Shown here: piece by piece, positions 1-5,105 of the stretch | Position numbering within the stretch: the stretch's first letter is position 1 | Layout of the letters: the number at the start of each line of letters is the position of its first letter | Origin: Candidatus Kapaibacterium sp. | GTDB lineage: Bacteria; Bacteroidota; Ignavibacteria; Kapaibacteriales; UBA2268 | Length of the DNA: 5,797 nt | Direction: 5' to 3' | Assembly (NCBI GenBank): GCA_027858275.1 | Contig: JAQIDA010000092.1 | Coordinates: 1 to 5,797 of the forward strand | The notes under the pieces: model-generated | Told to the model about the DNA's origin: nothing | The model's input: only the letters and a program-made list of their open reading frames with translations | Databases searched by the model: none | Made by a program: the position numbers and the translations under genes

Positions 1-113
1 ATTTCTTCTCCAAGCAGATTGAAGACTTTAACAGTCACAATTTCACTTTGAGGCAGAACGAAATTAACCGATGCGTTTTCTTTAACCGGATTCGGATATA
101 CCGATACATGATA
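1..113 (-). other. Partial type IX secretion (Por) C-terminal sorting domain, coding
   Basis: Residues 798-834 of the repeat protein read HVSVYPNPVKEN, then a strand ending NFVLPQ, then VTVKVFNLLGEE. The hallmark is YPNP followed by a beta strand and then a V.V.(V/I)[FY]n..G motif, as in T9SS type A sorting domains. Such domains usually run about 70-85 residues, so roughly half is present and the rest lies beyond the left edge. This is the strongest sign in the window that the host has a type IX secretion system. Confidence 0.85.
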
Positions 114-2504
114 GAGAGCATCCATTTCTTCTTCTACGGAAACGTCATGCTTGATCGAAAATGCAAAAGGATCAGACCAAGGACCGTTACCGCCCTGGTT
201 AGTTGCTCTCACACGCCAGAAATATTTAGTGTCAAAGTCGAGTTTCTGAATAAATGAAAATACTGAATATTCATACAGATCATATACCAATTCACCTGAG
301 AAATACTCATCGAGAGCTACCTGAATCTGATATCTGTCATTGCGAGGTACAGGCAACCATCTAAGTGTAAATTTCACTTCAAGATCAGTAGCGTTGTTAG
401 CAGGATAAGTCAATTCCGGTGTAGCGTCCGGCGCCAAAGGAATTGTATAGAAGTAAGAGAATCTCGACCATCTGGTTTCTCCGCTGTCATTGATTGCACT
501 TACTCTCCAGTAATATTTCATATCATAATCAAGTCCGCTGATTTCGTGAGTAACAGACTTGATGTCGTTTTTGTCAATTGCTTTTGTAACAAAATCATCT
601 CTTTCAGAAACTTGCAGATGATATGCTGCAGCTCTTGCTGAAGATTTCCATTCCAAAGTCAATGTTGTCGGAAGATCCTCCGTGCCCGTGGTTGGAGTTA
701 ATAATATCGGAATTTCAGGTCCGTGAACTGACGTAGTGCATGAGAACGCTGTAGACCAATCACTGTATCCAACTTCATTTTGAGCTCTCACACGCCAGAA
801 GTAAGCTGTTTCATAATCAAGTCCCGCAATTTGGAAACCTGTTCCGACAATGCCTACGCTGCCGTTAGTAACATAAGCGAAATCGTCAGTTTTTGACAAA
901 TTGATTTCATAAGTATCAGCGCCTTCAACTTCTGTCCATTTGAAGAAAATTGTAGGAGGCTGATTGTCCTCTGTATCTGCCGGCGACAACAATGTCGGAC
1001 CCTCTATTTTTGTTTTGAACATCCAAGGTTCAGGGTAATCGCCGTGACAATCACTGAATGAAGCTGACACGCGCCAGAAGTATTCTGCGTTGTTGGCAGG
1101 AACAGTTATGGAGAAAGTTGTAGAAGTCAGTCCCGGAGAATCAACAATCATATTGCTGAATTCATCATCGCCGGCCAACTGCAAGTGATAGAAAGCTCCG
1201 TCAGAAACATTTTCCCACTCTAAAACGACGTCATGTGATATGCCTTGTTGATTGTTTGCAGGGAAGATCATATCTACGGGAGCAACAGTAGTTGTGAATG
1301 CGCGAAGATCGGACCAAAGCCCTGTATTTAAGTGGTCTTCTGCTCTGACTCTCCAGAAATATTCTGTTAAGCCTTCAGGTGAATTGATAACATCAGATAA
1401 TTCTCTAATATCATTTTTATCAAGCACTATATTTTCAAATGCGTCATCGGTGGCGAGTTGAACTCTGTATGCTGTTGCAGTCAGAACTTCTTCCCATTTG
1501 AATTCATGAGCCAACGGAAGGCAGGCTCTGTTGTTGATCGGGCTGATTGTGCCGGGAGCAACATATTTTGTTTTGTAATAAAATACATCCGGGGATTCTG
1601 AACGGCATCCGCCATACTCAGAGAAAACTCTCCAATAATATCTTGTATTTAAAGTTGGAGCAGTCCAGGTATATGATTCATCTGTCAGACCTTCTTCATC
1701 TTCAAGCAGAGAAGAAAAATCAGCATCAGTTGAAACTTGGAACGTGTATGTATCGTGGTATTCCGGCTGAGTCCATGTAAATGAACTGGTCAAATCCATA
1801 CCTGTCGACATATTTTCAGGGACAAGTAATTCCGGAGCTTCTTGAGCAGTGCTGAATTTATGAAGATCAGTCCATGCAGTAGCACAACCCGTAAACGAAG
1901 CACTTACACGCCAGTAGTACTGTGCGAAATTCTGCGGCACGGCAACTGTGTACGAGGAGGAAGCTATTTCATAATTTTCTTCGACAAGATATTCTTCTGT
2001 CATTGTTGAGGAATTATACATCTCAAAATGATAAGCAACAGTGTTGGCAACGTCGTCCCAATTGAATGACATAACTAAAGGTTGACATGAGCTGTTATCA
2101 AGCGGAGCAACTATAGCAGGGCTTGGTGACTGAGTTTGAAAACTCCATACATCCGAATAGTTCATGGAATTATCAGTAAAAGTAGTTTTTATTCTCCAAT
2201 AATATATTTCATTATCATTGGGTAACAAAAAATCATAACTTGTGGGAGACGGGTTCAATCCGGTTACCTTGAAAACCAAATCAGGGTATGTGAAAATGGT
2301 CGATGTTGAAATTTCAAGACTGTAGCTTTCGGCTGCAGTATTGATTTGCCACTGAAAAAGTTGCTGTCTTTCAGCACATTGATTGCTGTCGGCAGGACTC
2401 AATAGTTCTGTCGGCGGATAAGCTGCATTCATTTGGCTTACGCCCAGGACGGCAAATAAAATAACAGCAAGAAAGCTTATGATGCTTTTGTTGAAGAAGT
2501 TCAT
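1..2504 (-). CDS. Secreted multi-domain Fn3-like repeat protein with C-terminal type IX secretion sorting domain (3' end outside window)
   Basis: Reading the minus strand from the ATG at 2504-2502 gives 834 uninterrupted codons to the window edge. The N-terminus is a signal peptide: MNFFNK, a hydrophobic core at residues 8-22, and probable cleavage near 24-28. Eight Fn3-like domains of about 90-97 residues follow (residues ~29-784). Each has an early 'L.sPan' strand, a central F.W or L.W motif and a late Y[YF]WR[VI] motif, with its Trp at 103, 198, 291, 384, 477, 570, 666 and 763. After a short acidic linker (VEEEMD), residues ~798-834 (HVSVYPNP, then VTVKVFNLLGEE) match the start of a Por/T9SS type A sorting domain. 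That family is exported by Sec and then secreted or surface-attached by the type IX system with removal of the C-terminal domain. No catalytic motif is visible, so an adhesive or structural surface role is inference. A GGAG lies 9 nt before the start. The gene diverges from groES. Only the end of the sorting domain should be missing. Confidence 0.9.
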   Translation of the reverse strand, partial: MNFFNKSIISFLAVILFAVLGVSQMNAAYPPTELLSPADSNQCAERQQLFQWQINTAAESYSLEISTSTIFTYPDLVFKVTGLNPSPTSYDFLLPNDNEIYYWRIKTTFTDNSMNYSDVWSFQTQSPSPAIVAPLDNSSCQPLVMSFNWDDVANTVAYHFEMYNSSTMTEEYLVEENYEIASSSYTVAVPQNFAQYYWRVSASFTGCATAWTDLHKFSTAQEAPELLVPENMSTGMDLTSSFTWTQPEYHDTYTFQVSTDADFSSLLEDEEGLTDESYTWTAPTLNTRYYWRVFSEYGGCRSESPDVFYYKTKYVAPGTISPINNRACLPLAHEFKWEEVLTATAYRVQLATDDAFENIVLDKNDIRELSDVINSPEGLTEYFWRVRAEDHLNTGLWSDLRAFTTTVAPVDMIFPANNQQGISHDVVLEWENVSDGAFYHLQLAGDDEFSNMIVDSPGLTSTTFSITVPANNAEYFWRVSASFSDCHGDYPEPWMFKTKIEGPTLLSPADTEDNQPPTIFFKWTEVEGADTYEINLSKTDDFAYVTNGSVGIVGTGFQIAGLDYETAYFWRVRAQNEVGYSDWSTAFSCTTSVHGPEIPILLTPTTGTEDLPTTLTLEWKSSARAAAYHLQVSERDDFVTKAIDKNDIKSVTHEISGLDYDMKYYWRVSAINDSGETRWSRFSYFYTIPLAPDATPELTYPANNATDLEVKFTLRWLPVPRNDRYQIQVALDEYFSGELVYDLYEYSVFSFIQKLDFDTKYFWRVRATNQGGNGPWSDPFAFSIKHDVSVEEEMDALYHVSVYPNPVKENASVNFVLPQSEIVTVKVFNLLGEE
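153..2420 (-). repeat. Array of eight Fn3-like domain repeats in the secreted protein
   Basis: Approximate residue limits of the eight domains are 29-125, 129-220, 224-313, 317-406, 409-498, 502-591, 597-688 and 697-784. The spacing between successive conserved WR[VI] tryptophans is 95, 93, 93, 93, 93, 96 and 97 residues. Domains 6-8 form a subgroup with [GK]LD[YF][DE]..Y[YF]WRV.A.N and no Cys after the WRV strand. Domains 2, 3 and 5 carry a Cys 7-9 residues after the WRV Trp (residues 207, 300 and 486). The repeats are diverged in protein sequence, but short DNA stretches around the WRV codons stay similar (TTCTGGCGTGTGAGAGC in domains 6 and 8). Confidence 0.85.
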
Positions 2505-2513
2505 AGAAAAAAT

Positions 2514-2517
2514 CTCC
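2514..2517 (-). promoter_or_regulatory. Shine-Dalgarno GGAG of the Fn3 repeat gene
   Basis: On the minus strand GGAG lies 9 nt upstream of the ATG at 2504 and supports that start. It sits between an A7 run (2525-2519) and a U6 run (2512-2507) of the transcript, so it could be shown in the loop of a weak A-U hairpin. A TATATT resembling a -10 box lies at 2533-2528, but no good -35 partner was found. Confidence 0.5.
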
Positions 2518-2598
2518 GTTTTTTTATAATATAACATTTTGTATTAGTTCTCATTTTAGTGTTATTGCATACATACATTAATACTTATCGAGTATAAC

Positions 2599-2630
2599 GA
2601 ATCAAAATACAATTAAGTATTTGTTGATTC
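2599..2630. repeat. Interrupted inverted repeat (possible operator or hairpin)
   Basis: GAATCAA at 2599-2605 pairs with TTGATTC at 2624-2630, and AATAC at 2606-2610 pairs with GTATT at 2617-2621. That leaves an AATTAA centre and a 2-nt bulge (TG, 2622-2623), giving 12 paired positions. No T-run follows on either strand and both flanking genes point away from it, so it is not a terminator. It could be a binding site for a dimeric regulator of the Fn3 gene, but this is not established. Confidence 0.5.
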
Positions 2631-2683
2631 AATAAAACATGTATCAAAAAAAGTACCGGAAATCATATTTTGTAAATATTATT

Positions 2684-2712
2684 TTGATATTACGATAAAT
2701 AACAATAATAGA
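2684..2712 (+). promoter_or_regulatory. groES: Tentative groESL promoter
   Basis: TTGATA at 2684-2689 resembles a -35 box. The -10 partner is poor: TAATAG (2706-2711, spacer 16) or AATAGA (2707-2712, spacer 17). It would place the transcription start just upstream of CIRCE, where HrcA-controlled promoters normally start. The position is plausible but the motif match is weak. Hosts of this group may also use a different promoter consensus (TTTG / TAnnTTTG), for which no clean match was seen. Confidence 0.25.
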
Positions 2713-2731
2713 CAGCTCCTCCCGTTAGATT

Positions 2732-2760
2732 ATTAGCACTCTATGAAGGAGAGTGCTAAT
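2732..2760. promoter_or_regulatory. CIRCE operator (HrcA binding site)
   Basis: TTAGCACTC at 2733-2741, a 9-nt spacer and GAGTGCTAA at 2751-2759 match the CIRCE consensus exactly. One more A-T pair (2732/2760) extends each arm to 10 nt. In known systems the repressor HrcA binds here and represses groESL. Because HrcA itself needs GroEL to be active, misfolded protein that occupies GroEL relieves the repression. The element lies 70 nt before the groES start, inside the likely leader, so it may also form an mRNA hairpin. Confidence 0.97.
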
Positions 2761-2815
2761 TTTTGAAAACAAATATTATATGCGGCTATGTACGACATAT
2801 AAACAATTATCATAT

Positions 2816-2828
2816 AAGGAGGTTATCC
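2816..2828 (+). promoter_or_regulatory. groES: Extended Shine-Dalgarno sequence of groES
   Basis: AAGGAGGTTATCC matches the complement of the usual 16S rRNA 3' end (AAGGAGGTGATCC) at 12 of 13 positions, with one mismatch at 2824. The core AGGAGG ends 7 nt before the ATG at 2830 and fixes the start. This is much stronger than the site of groEL in the same operon. Confidence 0.85.
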
Positions 2829-2829
2829 T

Positions 2830-3117
2830 ATGAATTTGATTCCTTTGCACGATAGAGTTATCGTTAAAGCATCCCAGCCTGAAGAAGTAACTAAGGGCGG
2901 CATTATTATTCCTGATACAGCCAAAGAAAAACCGCTGCACGGCGAGATCATGGCAGTCGGAACAGGTAAAATCACAGAAGACGGAAAGATTGTTCCTCTT
3001 CAGGTCAAAGTCGGCGACAAAGTTTTATACGGAAAGTATTCAACAAACGAGATTAACGTGGACGGTGAAGAATTCTTGATGATGCGCGAAAGCGATATTT
3101 TCGCAATTGTCAAATAA
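2830..3117 (+). CDS. groES: Co-chaperonin GroES (Cpn10)
   Basis: This 95-residue protein has the normal length of the family. GroES forms a seven-membered lid that caps the GroEL cylinder in the cytosol, closing the folding chamber in an ATP-dependent cycle. The N-terminus (IPLHDRVIVK, residues 4-13) is the conserved first beta strand. The mobile loop that touches GroEL spans about 16-35 and contains the hydrophobic tripeptide III (25-27) after GG (23-24). HGEIMAVGTG (37-46), a conserved V..GD.VLYGKY segment (61-70) and the C-terminal L.MRESDIFAIV follow. The start is fixed by a very strong SD. It is the first gene of a two-gene operon behind CIRCE, 78 nt ahead of groEL. No odd or missing residues were noted. 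Confidence 0.98.
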   Translation: MNLIPLHDRVIVKASQPEEVTKGGIIIPDTAKEKPLHGEIMAVGTGKITEDGKIVPLQVKVGDKVLYGKYSTNEINVDGEEFLMMRESDIFAIVK

Positions 3118-3118
3118 C

Positions 3119-3136
3119 TGTCAGATAATCCTGACA
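3119..3136 (+). other. Small stem-loop in the groES-groEL spacer
   Basis: TGTCAG (3119-3124), a 6-nt loop and CTGACA (3131-3136) form a perfect 6-bp stem that begins 2 nt after the groES stop codon. No U-run follows directly, so it is not a normal terminator. It could be a processing or mRNA-stability element that sets the groES to groEL ratio. That role is inference. Confidence 0.45.
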
Positions 3137-3195
3137 CTTATTTGAAGTATAATAATAAAAACAACAATTACTAATAAAAGAATAAGAGAAAAATA

Positions 3196-4851
3196 ATGGC
3201 TAAACTTATCAGTTATGATTTCGAAGCTCGCTCAACACTCAAAAAAGGTGTCGATAAGCTCGCGAATGCCGTAAAAGTTACATTGGGCCCCAAAGGTCGC
3301 AACGTTATTATCGATAAAAAATTCGGTGCTCCAACCGTTACCAAAGACGGCGTTACTGTCGCTAAAGAAATAGAACTTGAAGACGCAGTTGAAAACATGG
3401 GTGCCGCTATGGTCCGCGAAGTTGCTTCAAAAACCAGCGATGTTGCCGGTGACGGTACTACAACAGCTACGGTTCTTGCTCAGGCAATATATCGCGAAGG
3501 TTTGAAAAACGTAACAGCGGGCGCAAACCCAATGGAACTAAAACGCGGAATCGATCTTGCTGTCAAAACAATTACTGAAGAATTGGGAAGAAACAGCCGC
3601 GAAGTCGAAGGCAAAAAAGAAATCGCTCAAGTGGGATCAATTTCAGCGAATAATGATACAACAATCGGGGGATTGATTGCCGAAGCGATGGAAAAAGTAG
3701 GTAAAGACGGCGTTATTACTGTAGAAGAAGCCAAAGGCACTGAAACAGATTTAGACGTAGTAGAAGGCATGCAGTTCGACAGAGGTTATCTTTCACCGTA
3801 TTTCGTAACAGATTCAGAATCAATGGAAGTTCTTCTCGAAGATCCGTATATTTTGATCTACGACAAAAATATAACTGCTATTAAAGATCTTCTTCCTATC
3901 CTTGAAAAAGTATCTCAAGCGGGTCGCCCTTTGTTGCTTATCGCTGAAGACATTGAAGGCGAAGCATTGGCTACTCTCGTAGTTAATAAATTGCGCGGAA
4001 CACTTCGCATCGCAGCAGTCAAAGCTCCCGGTTTCGGCGACAGACGCAAGGCTATGCTCGAAGATATAGCAGTTCTCACAGGCGGCACAGTTATCAGCGA
4101 AGAAAAAGGCTACAAACTCGACGCTGCTACTTTGGCATTCCTCGGAACAGCTAAAAAAATCCAGATCGACAAAGACAACACGACTATCATTGAAGGCGCC
4201 GGCGAAGGCGATTCTATCAAAATGAGAATCAATGAAATCAGAAGCCAAGTCGAAAAAACTACAAGTGATTACGACAGAGAAAAACTTCAAGAACGCCTTG
4301 CTAAATTAAGCGGCGGTGTTGCTGTTCTTCAAATCGGCGCTGCTACAGAAGTCGAAATGAAAGAAAAGAAAGCTCGCGTGGAAGATGCATTGCATGCTAC
4401 TCGCGCAGCTGTTGAAGAAGGTATCGTACCGGGCGGCGGAGTCGCATTTTTGCGTGCCGTTATAGCTCTTGATGCTCTTGTTGCTCCTTCGGAAGAACAG
4501 GCAATTGGGATCAACATTATTCGCAAAGCAATCGAAGAACCTATTCGTCAGATCATTATTAACGCCGGCGGCGAAGCTTCCGTTATTGTTAATAAAATCA
4601 AAGAAGGAACAGGCGCATTCGGTTATAACGCCGCAACTGACAAATTCGAAGATCTCTTCGAATCAGGCGTTATCGATCCTACTAAAGTTACTCGCATCGC
4701 TCTTCAGAACGCAGGCTCAGTCTCAGGATTGCTCCTCACAACTGAGGCTACAATCGTTGACGCTCCGGCAAAAGACGCCGGCGCAGGAATGCCTCCTATG
4801 GGCGGAATGGATCCTATGGGCGGAATGGGTGGTATGGGCGGCATGATGTAA
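3196..4851 (+). CDS. groEL: Chaperonin GroEL (Cpn60, HSP60)
   Basis: The 551-residue protein is full length for the family. It forms the double seven-membered ring that binds non-native proteins in the cytosol and folds them under GroES with ATP hydrolysis. The nucleotide-site motifs LGPKGRNV (30-37) and DGTTTA (86-91) are intact, as is the catalytic Asp397 in RVEDALHATRAA (E. coli Asp398). The apical domain keeps the substrate- and GroES-binding hydrophobics: YLSPYF (198-203), L233, L236, L258, V262 and V263. The Cpn60 signature AAVEEGIVPGGG occupies 404-415. The C-terminal tail has the usual flexible GGM repeats (531-551). There is no cysteine. It is the second gene of the CIRCE-controlled operon. 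Its start has only an A-rich leader with a weak AAGAGA about 6 nt upstream, but the MAK N-terminus is standard. Translation efficiency may depend on the A-rich leader. Confidence 0.99.
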   Translation: MAKLISYDFEARSTLKKGVDKLANAVKVTLGPKGRNVIIDKKFGAPTVTKDGVTVAKEIELEDAVENMGAAMVREVASKTSDVAGDGTTTATVLAQAIYREGLKNVTAGANPMELKRGIDLAVKTITEELGRNSREVEGKKEIAQVGSISANNDTTIGGLIAEAMEKVGKDGVITVEEAKGTETDLDVVEGMQFDRGYLSPYFVTDSESMEVLLEDPYILIYDKNITAIKDLLPILEKVSQAGRPLLLIAEDIEGEALATLVVNKLRGTLRIAAVKAPGFGDRRKAMLEDIAVLTGGTVISEEKGYKLDAATLAFLGTAKKIQIDKDNTTIIEGAGEGDSIKMRINEIRSQVEKTTSDYDREKLQERLAKLSGGVAVLQIGAATEVEMKEKKARVEDALHATRAAVEEGIVPGGGVAFLRAVIALDALVAPSEEQAIGINIIRKAIEEPIRQIIINAGGEASVIVNKIKEGTGAFGYNAATDKFEDLFESGVIDPTKVTRIALQNAGSVSGLLLTTEATIVDAPAKDAGAGMPPMGGMDPMGGMGGMGGMM

Positions 4852-4886
4852 ATCATCACGCAAAACATTTTTTCTTAAGTTGAACT

Positions 4887-4925
4887 AAAAATCCCGTATC
4901 GTCTCTGATGGTACGGGATTTTTTT
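4887..4925 (+). terminator. Intrinsic terminator of the groESL operon
   Basis: AAAAATCCCGTA (4887-4898) pairs without mismatch with TACGGGATTTTT (4912-4923). The stem can continue with U-G (4899/4911), C-G (4900/4910), G-U (4901/4909) and U-A (4902/4908), leaving the 5-nt loop CTCTG. Seven T residues (4919-4925) overlap and follow the stem. It begins 35 nt after the groEL stop. The A-run on the left side could also let it work for transcripts entering from the right, although no convergent gene is seen. Confidence 0.93.
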
Positions 4926-5014
4926 ATAGACTCTGCTAACTCTCAGCGAAAGAAAAAAGCAGGGCATAATTTTATCAGGACTCGCATTCATAATTTCTCT
5001 AATAAAAGAAGTAT

Positions 5015-5083
5015 ATTGCTAATATTATTTAGCCGAGCAATTAATCAATATCTTTTGAGCAACAAATTGCCGGATATTATTTA
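5015..5083 (+). repeat. Imperfect direct repeat upstream of the downstream gene
   Basis: ATTGC-N2-ATATTATTTA at 5015-5031 recurs as ATTGC-N3-ATATTATTTA at 5066-5083, with the conserved 10-mers 52 nt apart. GAGCAA also occurs twice between them (5035-5040 and 5057-5062). The second copy ends 22 nt before the ATG at 5106. It may be a duplicated operator or promoter part, or chance similarity in A+T-rich DNA. Confidence 0.4.
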
Positions 5084-5105
5084 ACAATACGAGGGAAGAA
5101 GCACT

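Larger units (their letters stand above)
2505..2829. other. Divergent intergenic regulatory region between the Fn3 gene and groES
   Basis: These 325 bases contain no plausible gene and are strongly A+T-rich. They must hold the promoters of two divergent transcription units. Recognisable elements are the SD of the minus-strand gene (2514-2517), a short inverted repeat ATACT-TATCG-AGTAT (2581-2595), a larger interrupted inverted repeat (2599-2630), a weak promoter candidate (2684-2712), CIRCE (2732-2760), a 7-bp inverted repeat in the groES leader (2776-2802) and the groES SD (2816-2828). On the minus strand TTGATT, 16 nt, TATTAA (within about 2580-2610) is another weak promoter-like pair for the Fn3 gene. 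Nothing else is evident. Confidence 0.7.

Noticed and set aside
48..257. Short plus-strand open frames opposite the Fn3 gene (48-257, 1252-1461, 1547-1780)
   Set aside because: They lie antisense to an 834-codon frame with clear domain repeats and have no ribosome sites or protein-like features.
2817..2829. AGGA/TCCT self-pairing that might hide the groES ribosome site
   Set aside because: The 4-bp pairing is a direct result of the sequence following the anti-16S complement and is too short to compete with ribosome binding.
3148..3153. A perfect TATAAT in the groES-groEL spacer as an internal groEL promoter
   Set aside because: No -35-like sequence lies 16-18 nt upstream; the nearest candidate, CTGACA, is only 11 nt away and belongs to the small stem-loop. 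Such hexamers are common by chance in A+T-rich DNA.
3820..4290. A 156-codon open frame on the minus strand inside groEL
   Set aside because: It is fully antisense to well-conserved GroEL coding sequence. Its product is Phe/Ser/Asp-rich low-quality sequence with no motif or ribosome site, so it is a shadow of groEL codon usage.
4469..4846. A 125-codon open frame on the plus strand overlapping the 3' part of groEL in another frame
   Set aside because: The translation is Leu/Lys/Ser-rich without recognisable features. The GroEL frame is intact through the stop at 4849, so there is no sign of a frameshift or overlapping gene.
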